From Shewanella putrefaciens (GTDB lineage Bacteria > Pseudomonadota > Gammaproteobacteria > Enterobacterales > Shewanellaceae), in contig NZ_CP066370.1 of assembly GCF_016406325.1 (NCBI RefSeq), forward strand, positions 2,976,001 through 3,040,000: a stretch of DNA of 64,000 nucleotides, in the 5' to 3' direction. Below are positions 38,997-49,148 of the stretch, one piece after another. Position numbers and translations under genes: made by a program. Position 1 is the first letter of the stretch. Each line of letters begins with the position of its first letter. The notes under the pieces are model-generated. The model was given only the letters and a program-made list of their open reading frames with translations, made no database searches and had not been told where the DNA came from.

Positions 38997-39102
38997 AGCG
39001 AGAGTCAAGTTTAGGCTCTATCACTTTAATCCCAAAATCGTTAAAGCTTAAAACAAGCAGGATAAATTACGGCTAAACGGTTAATTCACTGACGGGGATC
39101 AC

Positions 39103-39921
39103 ATGGAACAACAGAAAATCTGCTTTATCGGGGCAGGCAATATGACCCGCAGCATCATTAGCGGGTTAATTCATAGCGGTTATCCCGCTAAACTCATCCA
39201 AGCGACTAATCCTAGTCAAGGTAAACTGGATGCACTGCAAACCGATTTTGGCGTGTTAGTTTCTCAAGACAACTTATCCCCAGCCCAAAACGCTGATGTG
39301 ATAGTGCTATCAGTGAAACCTCAACTAATGCAGCAAGTATGCGAAGCATTACAAGCTATCGACATGTCGAAAAAGTTAGTCATCACTATCGCTGCAGGAG
39401 TTAAAGCACAGCGTTATAGCGACTATTTAGCACAAGACATTACACTTATCCGTGCAATGCCAAATACACCGATGCAAATTGGTGTTGGTATGACAGGGCT
39501 TTATGCGCCTCAAGCCATTTCTACTGATCAAAAAGCCATTTGCGATCGTTTAATGTCAAGCGGGGGCGAAATCGTTTGGGTAAATGAAGAGGCTGAATTA
39601 GATCAAGTGATCGCTCTATCAGGCAGCTCACCGGCTTATTTTTTCCTGCTGATGGAATCAATGATAGATGCAGGTAAACAAATGGGCATGGATGAGTACA
39701 AAGCCAGAATGTTAGTACAGCAAGCCGCGCTCGGCGCTGCTATGATGGCAAAACAAAATCCCGAACTTGGTCTTGGACAACTAAGGGAAAATGTAACATC
39801 TAAGGGTGGCACAACTGCACAAGCAATTGCGACATTTGAAGCTGCAAATATGCGCGGCTTAGTAAAAAAAGCCATGGAAAACTGTATTAATCGTGCAGAA
39901 GAAATGGCAAAAACATTTTAA
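39103..39921 (+). CDS. proC: Pyrroline-5-carboxylate reductase
   Basis: Last step of proline synthesis. 272 aa with the N-terminal nucleotide-binding IGAGNMTRSIISGLI, VLSVKPQ, RAMPNTP and the C-terminal signature REN(V)TSKGGTTAQAI. Lies 180 bp after yggS and 46 bp before yggT. Confidence 0.97.
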   Translation: MEQQKICFIGAGNMTRSIISGLIHSGYPAKLIQATNPSQGKLDALQTDFGVLVSQDNLSPAQNADVIVLSVKPQLMQQVCEALQAIDMSKKLVITIAAGVKAQRYSDYLAQDITLIRAMPNTPMQIGVGMTGLYAPQAISTDQKAICDRLMSSGGEIVWVNEEAELDQVIALSGSSPAYFFLLMESMIDAGKQMGMDEYKARMLVQQAALGAAMMAKQNPELGLGQLRENVTSKGGTTAQAIATFEAANMRGLVKKAMENCINRAEEMAKTF

Positions 39922-39967
39922 TATTCATTCACGCGTTTTTATCGAACTCACATAGGCAGAAATCTCA

Positions 39968-40516
39968 ATGAATGCATTGACCTTTTTAATTAGCACGCTA
40001 TTTGATCTGTATTTAATGGTGGTGATATTACGGATCTGGCTACAACTGGCTAGAGCCGATTTTTATAACCCTTTCAGCCAGTTTATTGTTAAGGCTACTC
40101 ATCCACTTATCGCCCCAATGCGCCGAATACTTCCCTCAATGGGACGCTTCGATACAGCTTCTTTTGTGCTCGCCCTCATTGTAGTCATGGTAAAAGTTTT
40201 GCTGATTAGTCTTATTGCCGGCGGAGGCATAGACGTTGTCTTATTCCTTATTTTTGCCTTAGTCTCTGTGGTCAAAAAAGCGGGTGTACTCCTATTTTGG
40301 ATGCTTATTATTCGAGCTATCTTAAGCTGGTTTAACCAAGGTTATAACCCGATTGTGATGGTGATGGATCAGTTAACAGAACCCTTACTTGCCCCAGTGC
40401 GCCGCATTATTCCGCCGATAGGTGGTTTAGATTTATCTGTTATGTTGTTGATTATTGGCATGAACTTTATCAACATGTTACTTGCTCAATATATCCCCTA
40501 TTGGGCTGTCATTTAA
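39968..40516 (+). CDS. yggT: YggT family membrane protein
   Basis: 182 aa with two YggT repeats: each pairs hydrophobic helices with a conserved NPF..../RIxPP segment ([20 protein letters not shown]...[12 protein letters not shown] and [38 protein letters not shown]). Linked in E. coli to osmotic or potassium stress; mechanism unknown. Its stop overlaps the next start (TAATG). Confidence 0.94.
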   Translation: MNALTFLISTLFDLYLMVVILRIWLQLARADFYNPFSQFIVKATHPLIAPMRRILPSMGRFDTASFVLALIVVMVKVLLISLIAGGGIDVVLFLIFALVSVVKKAGVLLFWMLIIRAILSWFNQGYNPIVMVMDQLTEPLLAPVRRIIPPIGGLDLSVMLLIIGMNFINMLLAQYIPYWAVI

Positions 40517-40806
40517 TGAGTGCAGTCGTCCAGCAGCAAGGTGACTTGCTGCTTAATGTATATATTCAACCAAAAGCAAGCCGAGATCAGATAGTTGGAC
40601 TCCATGGTGATGAGCTCAAAGTTGCGATAACAGCCCCTCCGATAGATGGCAAAGCCAATGCTCATTTGAGTAAATATTTAGCCAAGGCATTTAAAGTGCC
40701 AAAGAGTGATGTGTATATCATTAAAGGTGAGCTTGGGCGCCACAAACAAATCCGAATCGTGACTCCAAAACTGATCCCACCTGAAGTGAGTGAGCTTTTA
40801 GAATAA
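40516..40806 (+). CDS. yggU: YggU family protein (DUF167)
   Basis: 96 aa with the family pattern [37 protein letters not shown] and [14 protein letters not shown]. Function unknown. The ATG at 40516 overlaps the yggT stop by one base, so translation is coupled. The earlier TTG at 40501 would lie inside yggT. Confidence 0.95.
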   Translation: MSAVVQQQGDLLLNVYIQPKASRDQIVGLHGDELKVAITAPPIDGKANAHLSKYLAKAFKVPKSDVYIIKGELGRHKQIRIVTPKLIPPEVSELLE

Positions 40807-40883
40807 GTCCTATACATTCATCCAAATAAACACGAGGTCTTACGATCTCTATTTAAGTACACCTAACATGAAGGAATGCAGTT

Positions 40884-41318
40884 ATGTTTCGTCAACTCCT
40901 CGCAATGCTAGCCTTAACAGCAAGTCTTTGCGGTATCGCTAACGCCGAGCAAAAAGAAACTGTTGGTAATTTCGATATTCATTACATGGCATTAGGTAGC
41001 ACTTTTATCACGCCTAGTATAGCTAAGGCCTATGGTATTGAACGCAGCAGTTACACAGGTATTATCAATATTGCGGTATTGGATGTCAGTGAAACAGGTT
41101 CGCCCGCAGTTCCTGTTGAAATTACCGGCGTTGCCAAAAATCTACTCGATACCAGAATTGATTTAAAATTTAAAGAAATCCGCGAAGGCAATGCTATTTA
41201 CTATATCGCTCAAGTGCCTTATCGCGATAATCAAGAAATACACTTTAATATCGCCATAAAATACGGTAACGAACTCAATACTAACTTGCAGTTTAAGCAA
41301 AAGTTTTACGTCGATTAA
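40884..41318 (+). CDS. DUF4426 periplasmic protein
   Basis: 144 aa with a signal peptide (to about residue 21, CGIANA) and a DUF4426 domain: FDIHYMALGSTFITPSIAKAYGIERSS and GIINIAVLDVSE. Function unknown; the gene commonly sits between yggU and rdgB in shewanellae and vibrios. GAAGGAATGCAGTT precedes the ATG. Confidence 0.9.
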   Translation: MFRQLLAMLALTASLCGIANAEQKETVGNFDIHYMALGSTFITPSIAKAYGIERSSYTGIINIAVLDVSETGSPAVPVEITGVAKNLLDTRIDLKFKEIREGNAIYYIAQVPYRDNQEIHFNIAIKYGNELNTNLQFKQKFYVD

Positions 41319-41331
41319 TTCAAATCAATCT

Positions 41332-41360
41332 AGGGCGATAAAGCATCGCCCTATCCTTTC
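41332..41360 (+). terminator. Possible weak terminator before rdgB
   Basis: TAGGGCGAT, loop AAAGC, ATCGCCCTA, then TCCTTTC. The nine-bp stem is good but the T-run is poor, so partial termination. Confidence 0.45.
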
Positions 41361-41428
41361 ACTGTCCTTTCATTATCGGCTTGGGTATCATTGCCTTCGC
41401 AACAATAGCCCCTCGATATAGGTATCCC

Positions 41429-42046
41429 ATGCAACAGATCGTTCTTGCCAGTGGCAACAAAGGTAAACTTGCCGAATTTGAACAAATGCTTGCCGTTTAT
41501 GGCGTAGAAGTACTACCGCAGAATCAATTTAATGTTACTGAAGTGGCTGAAACTGGTACCACTTTTGTAGAAAATGCCATTATTAAAGCAAGACATGCAG
41601 CACAAATTACGGGGCTTGCCGCCATTGCAGACGATTCAGGATTAGAAGTCGATTTACTTCAAGGCGCTCCTGGCATTTATTCAGCACGTTACGCGGGCGA
41701 AAATGCCAAAGATCAAGACAACGTATTGAAACTACTTGAGACGTTAAAAGACCAGCCAGCACCTCGCAGGGCAAGATTCCAATGCGTACTGGTATATATG
41801 CGCCATGCCAAAGATCCCACTCCAATCATTTGCCAAGCATCCTGGGAAGGTCATATAGGCTTTGAACAAAAAGGTGAGAATGGCCATGGTTATGATCCCA
41901 TTTTTATCCCTGAACAACATACTTGCAGCGCCGCTGAAATGAGCAGTGATGAGAAAAATGCCTTAAGTCACCGCGGTAAAGCCCTCACTCAACTTCTAGC
42001 AGCAATGAAAGCACAGGGCATTTTGACTAACGGAAATACGCAATAA
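41429..42046 (+). CDS. rdgB: Non-canonical purine NTP pyrophosphatase (RdgB/HAM1)
   Basis: 205 aa; hydrolyses dITP, ITP and XTP to keep them out of DNA and RNA. N-terminal VLASGNKGKLAEF, TGTTFVENA, ADDSGLEVDLLQGAPGIYSARYAG and GYDPIF are all diagnostic. The ATG at 41429 (MQQIVLASGN) is chosen over an ORF start 16 codons earlier. The stop overlaps the hemW start. Confidence 0.96.
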   Translation: MQQIVLASGNKGKLAEFEQMLAVYGVEVLPQNQFNVTEVAETGTTFVENAIIKARHAAQITGLAAIADDSGLEVDLLQGAPGIYSARYAGENAKDQDNVLKLLETLKDQPAPRRARFQCVLVYMRHAKDPTPIICQASWEGHIGFEQKGENGHGYDPIFIPEQHTCSAAEMSSDEKNALSHRGKALTQLLAAMKAQGILTNGNTQ

Positions 42047-43209
42047 TGTCACCGAGCACTATGCGATCCCCAACGCTTGTATTACCGCCATTAAGTTTGT
42101 ATATCCATATCCCATGGTGCGTACAAAAATGCCCCTATTGTGACTTTAACTCCCACGGGCAAAATGGCGAGCTGCCACAAGAGGCCTATGTCGATGCCCT
42201 GCTTGAAGATTTACGTCAAGATCTGCACTTAGTCCAAGGCAGACAAGTTCATACTATTTTTATCGGTGGCGGCACACCATCATTATTTGATGCTAAACAA
42301 ATCAAGCGGATACTCGATGGTGCCAATGCACTAATTCCCTTTAGTGACAATATCGAAATCACCATGGAAGCCAACCCTGGCACCTTAGAGCACGATGACT
42401 TTAGTGCCTACCGCGCAGCTGGCATCACCCGTTTATCTATCGGTGTGCAGAGTTTCGCCAAGGATAAGCTCAACTTACTCGGACGTATTCACGATCAAAA
42501 CGAAGCTAAAATCGCGGCCCAAAAAGCTAGCCAAGCAAAATACTTAAGTTTTAACCTCGATTTAATGCATGGATTACCCAACCAAAGTTTTGATGAAGCC
42601 ATGGCCGATATCGACACCGCCGCGGCGCTGAACCCGCCACACCTATCTTGGTATCAGTTAACAATTGAACCCAATACCCTATTTCATTCAAAACCGCCGC
42701 AACTCCCCGATGACGAATCGCTCTGGCATATCTATGAACAAGGGCAACAAAGGCTGGCAGCCTTAGGGTATGAGCAATATGAAATATCGGCCTATGCCAA
42801 ACCAGGTTATCAATGCCGACACAATCTCAACTACTGGCAATTTGGTGATTATTTAGGCATAGGCTGTGGCGCCCATGGCAAAGTGACATTACCAGAACAA
42901 AATCGCATTATCCGCACGGTAAAAATTAAACACCCTAAAGGCTATTTGAGTTCAAACCAATACACTGTCGAACTGACTGAAGTTGCCGAGGAGGATAGAG
43001 CGCTCGAATATTTAATGAATCGTCTGCGTTTAATGACGCCGATTCCTAAGCAAGAATTTGAACAGCGAACGGGTTTACATCGAGAAACATTGACTGAAGG
43101 TATGGCAAAAGCCAAACAGCGTGGTTTACTCACCGAATCGGCGGAATATTGGCAATTAACCCATAAAGGTCATATGTTTGTAAACGATTTGCTGACACAA
43201 TTCTGCTAG
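42046..43209 (+). CDS. hemW: Radical SAM haem chaperone HemW
   Basis: 387 aa with CVQKCPYCDFNSHG (C-x3-C-x2-C binding [4Fe-4S]/SAM), FIGGGTPSLF, TMEANPGT and LSIGVQSF. It lacks the extra conserved Cys of coproporphyrinogen dehydrogenase HemN, so it is the haem-trafficking homologue. The start may be the ATG at 42046, overlapping rdgB, or the next ATG five codons on. Confidence 0.95.
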   Translation: MSPSTMRSPTLVLPPLSLYIHIPWCVQKCPYCDFNSHGQNGELPQEAYVDALLEDLRQDLHLVQGRQVHTIFIGGGTPSLFDAKQIKRILDGANALIPFSDNIEITMEANPGTLEHDDFSAYRAAGITRLSIGVQSFAKDKLNLLGRIHDQNEAKIAAQKASQAKYLSFNLDLMHGLPNQSFDEAMADIDTAAALNPPHLSWYQLTIEPNTLFHSKPPQLPDDESLWHIYEQGQQRLAALGYEQYEISAYAKPGYQCRHNLNYWQFGDYLGIGCGAHGKVTLPEQNRIIRTVKIKHPKGYLSSNQYTVELTEVAEEDRALEYLMNRLRLMTPIPKQEFEQRTGLHRETLTEGMAKAKQRGLLTESAEYWQLTHKGHMFVNDLLTQFC

Positions 43210-43361
43210 CAGAAAAGTTAAAATTGTTTAATTTCAAACACTTAACTGTTAATCATCTAAGTTAATGCTTTTACGACTAACACATTTTCTAACATTAATA
43301 TCCACACATTTTTGCTTGGCTTCTTTAGAATTAGATAATCTAACCCTAGGGAAGCCAAATC

Positions 43362-45248
43362 ATGCCAATAACAACGACAACAAATACGGAAAGATCCCAA
43401 AAGCTAAATCTTAAAATTAGCTTAGTCGCCCTAGCACTATCGGCTGCAATGGCTTTATCGGTACAAGCTGCGCCGGCAGCAATGGTACATCTAAATGCCA
43501 GTGAACCGACACAATCCACAACTCAAACAGAATCCGAAAAAGCCAATGCTCTCTTTGAAGCTATTTTTATGGAGAACATTATGGCGAGTCCCATTGCTCA
43601 GACTTATATGGGGATCAAACAGGATTATGCTAAATGGGATGACATAGGCGATGAGGCCGATGCGATAAAATTGCTCCGCACGAAAAAACAGCTTGCAGAG
43701 GTTAATCAACTTGATGCAACTAAGTTAGATCCACAAACACAGCTAAGTCTTAAGCTACTTAAGCAAAACCTACAAAATGATATAGATGACTATCAATGGC
43801 GTTACCATAATTACCCAGTGAATCAAATGCGTGGTGGTCATTCAATGATTGCATCATTTTTAATTAACCAGCACCAAATTAATAATATCAGTGATGCCCA
43901 AGCCTATATTAGTCGTTTAAATGGTGTTCCTAAGCGCCTAAATCAATTACAAAAAGCGCTGGAGATTAGAGCAGAAAAGAACATTATTGCACCTAAGTTT
44001 GTCTTTAGTTATGTCATATCCGACAGTCAAAACATCATCAAAGGCGCACCTTTTGACAACGGTGACGACAGTGCCCTTCTCGCTGATTTTAGTAAAAAGG
44101 TCAATGCCTTAGATATTCAGGAAAAAGAGAAAAAGACGCTCATCACAGGAGCAGAAAAAGCCCTTGTGGATAAGGTAAAACCTGCCTATAACCAACTGAT
44201 ACATTATATAGAAACTTTAGCTGCCCAAGCTGATACTCGAGATGGCGTTTGGAAGCTGCCAAACGGAGCCGCATTTTATAACAATGCATTAGCTCGTACT
44301 ACGACAACACATATGACCGCAGATCAAATCCATGAACTCGGTATTGCAGAAGTAACGCGTATCCATAATGAAATGCGCACTATTATGCAAAAAGTACATT
44401 ATAAGGGCTCTCTACAGGAGTTTTTTGGATTTATGCGCGATGCTCCTCAGTTCTACTACCCAAATACCGCCGAAGGCAAAGCTGCTTACTTAACGGAGGC
44501 AACTAAGCTCATCGATAATATTCAGTCGCGTTTAGATGAAGTGTTCAAAGTAAAACCGAAGGCGGCGATGATAGTCAAGCAAGTGGAGGCGTTCAGAGAA
44601 AAATCCGCTGGCAAAGCCTTTTATGAACAACCAGCCCCCGATGGTTCTCGACCCGGCAGTTATTACGCGAATCTGTATGATATGAAAGCCATGCCCAAAT
44701 ACCAAATGGAGGCACTCGCTTACCATGAGGGTATTCCAGGTCATCATATGCAAATTGCTATCGCTCAAGAGCTTAAAGACATCCCTAAGTTCCGTAAATT
44801 TGGAGGCTATACCGCCTATATTGAAGGTTGGGGTTTATACAGCGAGTCCTTCCCAAAAGAAATGGGACTCTATGCCGATCCTTATTCTGATTTTGGCCGC
44901 TTAGCAATGGAATTATGGCGAGCCTGTCGTTTGGTCGTCGATACAGGTATCCATGCCAAGCAATGGACCCGCGAACAAGGCATAGCCTATTACGTGGATA
45001 ATACGCCCAATGCTAAATCCGATGCAGTGAAAATGGTCGAGCGCCACATCGTTATGCCATCGCAAGCCACGGCATATAAGGTTGGTATGATTAAGTTATT
45101 GGAACTTAAACATAAAGCAGAAAAACAACTAGGTAATAAGTTTGATATTCGAGATTTCCACACTTTAGTCTTAGCAAACGGTGCGCTACCTTTAGATGTG
45201 CTAGAAGAGCAAGTCGATCAATGGATTGCCAGCGTCAACAAAACCTAA
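43362..45248 (+). CDS. DUF885 family protein, metallopeptidase-like, exported
   Basis: 628 aa. A signal peptide with an unusually long N-region (about residues 1-36, ending SVQAAPA), then DUF885. The probable zinc site is YHEGIPGHHMQIA (HExxxGHH, about residue 455) with a downstream Glu in GWGLYSESFPKEMG. Such proteins are thought to be M-class peptidases; the substrate is not known. TCTAACCCTAGGGAAGCC precedes the ATG. Single gene with a strong terminator. Confidence 0.88.
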   Translation: MPITTTTNTERSQKLNLKISLVALALSAAMALSVQAAPAAMVHLNASEPTQSTTQTESEKANALFEAIFMENIMASPIAQTYMGIKQDYAKWDDIGDEADAIKLLRTKKQLAEVNQLDATKLDPQTQLSLKLLKQNLQNDIDDYQWRYHNYPVNQMRGGHSMIASFLINQHQINNISDAQAYISRLNGVPKRLNQLQKALEIRAEKNIIAPKFVFSYVISDSQNIIKGAPFDNGDDSALLADFSKKVNALDIQEKEKKTLITGAEKALVDKVKPAYNQLIHYIETLAAQADTRDGVWKLPNGAAFYNNALARTTTTHMTADQIHELGIAEVTRIHNEMRTIMQKVHYKGSLQEFFGFMRDAPQFYYPNTAEGKAAYLTEATKLIDNIQSRLDEVFKVKPKAAMIVKQVEAFREKSAGKAFYEQPAPDGSRPGSYYANLYDMKAMPKYQMEALAYHEGIPGHHMQIAIAQELKDIPKFRKFGGYTAYIEGWGLYSESFPKEMGLYADPYSDFGRLAMELWRACRLVVDTGIHAKQWTREQGIAYYVDNTPNAKSDAVKMVERHIVMPSQATAYKVGMIKLLELKHKAEKQLGNKFDIRDFHTLVLANGALPLDVLEEQVDQWIASVNKT

Positions 45249-45350
45249 TATTAGTATCTAAGGGAGGCGGTTTTCGTCTTTCCTTTTAAAGTCATTACAC
45301 TCTCCAAAATGAGTTTGAAAAGTGTCAACGCTATTTAGGACGGTTCACAA

Positions 45351-45388
45351 CCAATAAAAAAGCCACGACTTCGTGGCTTTTTTATTGG
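45351..45388. terminator. Intrinsic terminator of the DUF885 gene
   Basis: CCAATAAAAAAGCCACGA and TCGTGGCTTTTTTATTGG form a perfect 18-bp stem with A and T runs on either side. Confidence 0.93.
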
Positions 45389-45527
45389 ATTTATTACCCA
45401 TTCGGTAATAAAACCCTATCTCACTGTGGATCACTTTATTTGATGTATTAACGTCGAGAACTTAATACTCGGTGTGACTTTAGGGTACAGAGAGACAAAA
45501 CTCGTTTCCCCATTACTTAACCATCAT

Positions 45528-45562
45528 AAAAAAATTACCTCAGCCGAGTAAGCCGAGGTAAA
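45528..45562 (-). terminator. Minus-strand intrinsic terminator after the small ORF at 45570
   Basis: On the minus strand TTACCTCGGC, loop TTACTCG, GCTGAGGTAA (one G-U pair) followed by seven T. It begins eight bases after the stop of the 52-codon ORF. The outer sequences AACCATCAT (45519-45527) and ATGATGGTT (45575-45583) are a further perfect 9-bp inverted repeat around it. Confidence 0.82.
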
Positions 45563-45569
45563 CCAAAAA

Positions 45570-45728
45570 CTAGGATGATGGTTTTAAAAGCCAACATTGT
45601 TTTAGTTCGCAAACCACTGTTGGCGGTGATCTAGAATTGCATTTCTGCCAACCTGTATACCAAAATCGAAAGGGGTCATTTCCAATAAAAGTATAGGACT
45701 CAGGTAATCCCAGATCATCTGCCACCAT
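45570..45728 (-). CDS. Possible 52-aa small protein, unrecognised
   Basis: An ATG-started frame encoding MVADDLGLPESYTFIGNDPF, then an aromatic segment RFWYTGWQKC, with four Cys in all (about residues 30, 40 and 45 plus none before 30) and a Lys-Pro-Ser-Ser end. Composition (Trp, Tyr, Phe, Cys) is unlike random AT-rich intergenic DNA. A strong minus-strand terminator follows within eight bases. There is no clear ribosome site, and the frame is open for eight more codons upstream, so the start is uncertain. It could also be the 3' remnant of a longer gene. Confidence 0.45.
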   Translation of the reverse strand: MVADDLGLPESYTFIGNDPFRFWYTGWQKCNSRSPPTVVCELKQCWLLKPSS

Positions 45729-45906
45729 TGTATTCAGATAAGAACAGAGTTCAAGTTACTTTCAGCTTTTCACTTTAGTAACCGCTAAAAACCGAACTTA
45801 AATACATGGACACCCAAAGCTCAACCCACTGATAAAAAACAAAAAGATAGAATGTCAATTTTATGCAAAACTAATTAGGGCAATTTCAAGAACAATGTTT
45901 CCATTT

Positions 45907-46848
45907 TTACTGACGTTTACTGAACAGTTCTGCATAGGGAATATCCCAATAGGGTGGATTTCCTATATGGTCTTTAATAAATTCAATAAAGGCACTCACT
46001 TTAGGCGCAAGATGTTTACGACGAGGATAAACTGCTTGTAGTGGTAAATGGTGAGTTAATTGCCAATCTTCTAGTAAAGGAACTAACGTCCCCTTAGTAA
46101 TCTCATCTTCCATCAAATAACTTGCCAAATACACAACACCCAAGCCACTAATAGCAGCAGATTTTAATGCTGGAGCGTTATCGACTCTAAAATTACCCGA
46201 GACGCCAATTTCACAGTAATCATCTCCTTTCTTAAATTGCCACATACTGTGTTCATGCCACTCACCTTGGTAAACTAAACAATTATGGTCAACTAATTGT
46301 TCTGGACGAGTAGGCTCACCGTGCTTAGCAACATAATCAGGGGAGGCAACCAAGAGGAACTGACATTTCATTAATGGTCTGGCAACCATGCCTAATGGTA
46401 ACTGCTCAGACATAGTCAGTAATAAATCTAATCCTTCGCTAACCACATCCACTTTATGATCAAGTAAACTGACTTGTAGTTCTAGCTCAGGATGTTTTGC
46501 CATAAATGACGGTAAGGCTGGAATAATATGCATGGCACCAAAAGATTGTGAAATTCCAACCTTAAGTACTCCGCGGGTAGCATCATTTAAATTGTGCACA
46601 CTAGCAATCGCTTGCTCTGCATCACGAAGCAATTCTTCACCTTGCAGATACAATAAATGCCCAGCTTCAGTCAGGCTTAAGCTTCGAGTAGTACGTTGTA
46701 TTAACTGAACACCAAGTCTATGTTCAAGATCGGCGACCTGCGTACTGACCTTAGATTTAGAGATCCCAAGCCTTCTTGCGGCGGCACTAAAACTACCAGC
46801 TCTAGCCACATGAGTAAAAATCGCAATAGGTTCTAACAGTTCTAGCAT
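45907..46848 (-). CDS. LysR-family transcriptional regulator
   Basis: 313 aa. Winged helix at residues about 3-62 (IFTHVARAGSFSAAARRLGISKSKVSTQVADLE) and a periplasmic-binding-like effector domain (LKVGISQSFGAMHIIPALPSFMAKHPELELQV). It is of the AaeR/DmlR-like subgroup. The ATG at 46848 (MLELLEPIAIF) is the family start; the 24 residues possible upstream are not family-like. No divergent target gene is adjacent, so its regulon cannot be guessed. Confidence 0.92.
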   Translation of the reverse strand: MLELLEPIAIFTHVARAGSFSAAARRLGISKSKVSTQVADLEHRLGVQLIQRTTRSLSLTEAGHLLYLQGEELLRDAEQAIASVHNLNDATRGVLKVGISQSFGAMHIIPALPSFMAKHPELELQVSLLDHKVDVVSEGLDLLLTMSEQLPLGMVARPLMKCQFLLVASPDYVAKHGEPTRPEQLVDHNCLVYQGEWHEHSMWQFKKGDDYCEIGVSGNFRVDNAPALKSAAISGLGVVYLASYLMEDEITKGTLVPLLEDWQLTHHLPLQAVYPRRKHLAPKVSAFIEFIKDHIGNPPYWDIPYAELFSKRQ

Positions 46849-47232
46849 GGAAAGTAGCCTTAAGCAGTTTACGACAATGATATTAACTTTCGGTATAATG
46901 CAAGAGCGCAGCACAAACACAGTTAAACGCTCACTATTGCATTAATATCTCATAGCAAAAGCATTTATTGCAGAGATTTTGACCGAAAAAGTCCGCTGAA
47001 GTAGAGTGTTATATCTGGCTGAATTGCCAGCTTTTCATTATATTTTAGGAGTATATCAAACATTAGCCTTTAGAATGTAACATTCCGTGCTAATTCACAT
47101 CAAGTTATCAAGTCGACTCTCGTTAAATCCCTCTATTGTCGTGATCCTCAAATAAAAAAGCCCTAATACGATTACCGTGATTAGGGCAGAATCATTATTG
47201 AGCGCTAACAGAAATAAAACTTACACAATGCT
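46849..47232. other. Intergenic region upstream of the LysR gene
   Basis: 384 bp. It contains the yggN terminator (47152-47190) and the LysR promoter region. A plus-strand TATAAT at 46894-46899 with a poor -35 (ACGACA, 17-base spacer) has no gene after it. Nothing else recognised. Confidence 0.4.
47152..47190 (-). terminator. Intrinsic terminator of the DUF2884 gene
   Basis: On the minus strand GCCCTAAT and ATTAGGGC flank a 12-base loop and are followed by a T-rich run (CTTTTTTATT). Confidence 0.85.
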
Positions 47233-48054
47233 TTATTGGCGTACTTGATTGACAGTGTTTTGCGTCAACGCATAAGGTGCTAATGCAGGTATCTCTTTAC
47301 GCAGTTGATTTTCAAGCACGAGTAAATTTTCGAATCGATCACATAAACGATCCGCCTTAGCCTCCAACCCCTTAGATTGGCTTTCAATTTGTTGCTCAAT
47401 ATCCTGGCCTAAGTTGTCCATTTTTTTAGAAAGAGCATCCATCTTCGCCTCAAATGAATCACCATTAGCCGACATTATTTGACTACCGAGTGTCATCATA
47501 ATAGTCCCGATAGAATTTTGAACAATTTGTTCCATTTCTTGGGAAAACTCATCATTAAAAGTGTTTTGCATCGATTCTTCTGTGGCCGCTAAATAAAAAC
47601 TATCACCCTGCTTGTAAGCAATTGTATCTACCCGCTTTTGTACACCAACCATCATTTGATCAAATTTAGCGCCAGCCGCATCACCCATTAATGGGGTTAA
47701 CGCCATGCCAACAGCTTTTGATGCAAGAGATACCGATTCATTGATAAGTTCGATCACTTCAGGCACTTGAGTCGACACTTCATCGGCATATTGAGTAACC
47801 AATTTTTTCTGCTTGTCGGTTAAGCTAACTTGCTTACCTTCTACAAATAACTTATCAACTTCTATACGGTACTTCTCAGCCCCCTTCTCACTCATGACTA
47901 ATTTTTTAGGCTCAACCTTAACATCATAATTTAAAGACACATCGCAACGTTCATCGATTTTAAGTTCTGTTTGCGCTTGCGCTAACGGTAAGCCTGATAA
48001 TCCTAGAATAACGCCAGATAATGCACATCCAGTTAATAGCTTATTTATGTTCAT
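47233..48054 (-). CDS. yggN: DUF2884 (YggN) family periplasmic protein
   Basis: 273 aa with a signal peptide (to about residue 28, LPLAQAQ), then KIDERCDVSLNYDVKVEPKKLVM, the start of the YggN/DUF2884 domain. The C-terminal half has a long predicted coiled coil (AKMDALSKKMDNLGQDIEQQIE). In E. coli yggN also lies beside yggL-trmB-mutY, and the same neighbourhood is kept here. Function unknown. Confidence 0.9.
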   Translation of the reverse strand: MNINKLLTGCALSGVILGLSGLPLAQAQTELKIDERCDVSLNYDVKVEPKKLVMSEKGAEKYRIEVDKLFVEGKQVSLTDKQKKLVTQYADEVSTQVPEVIELINESVSLASKAVGMALTPLMGDAAGAKFDQMMVGVQKRVDTIAYKQGDSFYLAATEESMQNTFNDEFSQEMEQIVQNSIGTIMMTLGSQIMSANGDSFEAKMDALSKKMDNLGQDIEQQIESQSKGLEAKADRLCDRFENLLVLENQLRKEIPALAPYALTQNTVNQVRQ

Positions 48055-48233
48055 TTTTTAACAATCCTTTAATCTGAGAAATTCAATAGACCTACACCAC
48101 TAAATAGCTATAGCAGGATATACGCCAACTTTTTAACGTATTGATTATGATGAATATAGAAAAGTTAGCGCTAATGCTAACATGGCGAAATTCGCTAGTT
48201 TTAGCTTAATAGCGCTAATAAAAACGAGGGAAG

Positions 48234-49148
48234 CTAGAAAATAGAGCGCCCAAGACGCTGACTTAGATGCTCAAGCATAGCAGTACCCGCAAGTGAGTTG
48301 CCATTCTCATCAAGCTCCGGTGACCAAACACAAATCGACAACTCGCCAGGGATAACCGCAATAATACCGCCACCGACGCCACTTTTACCAGGCATACCAA
48401 CACGATAAGCAAATTCACCCGCGCCATCATATAAGCCCGAGGTGGCCAACAGAGCGTTAAGTTGCCGAGTTTGAACTTGAGAAATCAGCTCAGTGCCATC
48501 CACAGTTTTGCCGCGATTCGCCAAATACAACATGGCCCTAGATAAATCAGCACAATTCATTTTTAGGGCGCAGTAATGAAAATAAGTGCGCAGCACAGTA
48601 TCAACATCGCCTTGAAAATTACCAAACGACTTCATCAAATAAGCGATAGCCGCATTGCGCGCACTATGCTGATATTCTGAATCTGCCACTTGTTTATCAA
48701 AACACACTTTATCGTTTTGGCTGAGTTGCCTAACTAACTCAAGCATTCTGTGTTTAGGCGCACCTAAACGGCTCTGCAATAAGTCAGCAATCACTAACGC
48801 GCCAGCATTGATAAAGGGATTGCGCGGCTTGCCACGTTCTAACTCGACTTGAACAAGAGAATTGAAGGAATGGCCCGAAGGTTCTTTGCCAACACGGCTC
48901 CAGATTTCGGCTTCTTCATATAAAGTTAACGCTAAGGTTAAGCTGAAAACTTTAGAGATACTTTGAATCGAAAACGGCTCAAGGTAATCGCCCGCACCTA
49001 AAGTTTCACCGTCAACAGTCGTGACGGCAATGCCTAATTTGCCAGCATCAACGCTAGCCAGTGCGGGGATATAATTTGCAACTTTTCCTTGGCCGAGCAA
49101 GGGTCGAACTTTCTCGACCACTTCCTCAAGTAATGCCAACTCGGGCAT
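48234..49148 (-). CDS. glsB: Glutaminase
   Basis: Hydrolyses glutamine to glutamate and ammonia. 304 aa serine-dependent beta-lactamase-like fold with the active-site S-x-x-K in [13 protein letters not shown] (about residue 65), NPFINAGAL and [12 protein letters not shown]. The ATG at 49148 overlaps the yggL stop by one base (TAATG), so translation is coupled; the alternative start four codons earlier lies inside yggL. Confidence 0.96.
   Translation of the reverse strand: MPELALLEEVVEKVRPLLGQGKVANYIPALASVDAGKLGIAVTTVDGETLGAGDYLEPFSIQSISKVFSLTLALTLYEEAEIWSRVGKEPSGHSFNSLVQVELERGKPRNPFINAGALVIADLLQSRLGAPKHRMLELVRQLSQNDKVCFDKQVADSEYQHSARNAAIAYLMKSFGNFQGDVDTVLRTYFHYCALKMNCADLSRAMLYLANRGKTVDGTELISQVQTRQLNALLATSGLYDGAGEFAYRVGMPGKSGVGGGIIAVIPGELSICVWSPELDENGNSLAGTAMLEHLSQRLGRSIF

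Larger units (their letters stand above)
45249..45569. other. Intergenic region between the DUF885 gene and a small minus-strand ORF
   Basis: Holds two terminators, one for each side. Between them (45390-45527) I see no gene or clear regulatory site. Confidence 0.45.
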
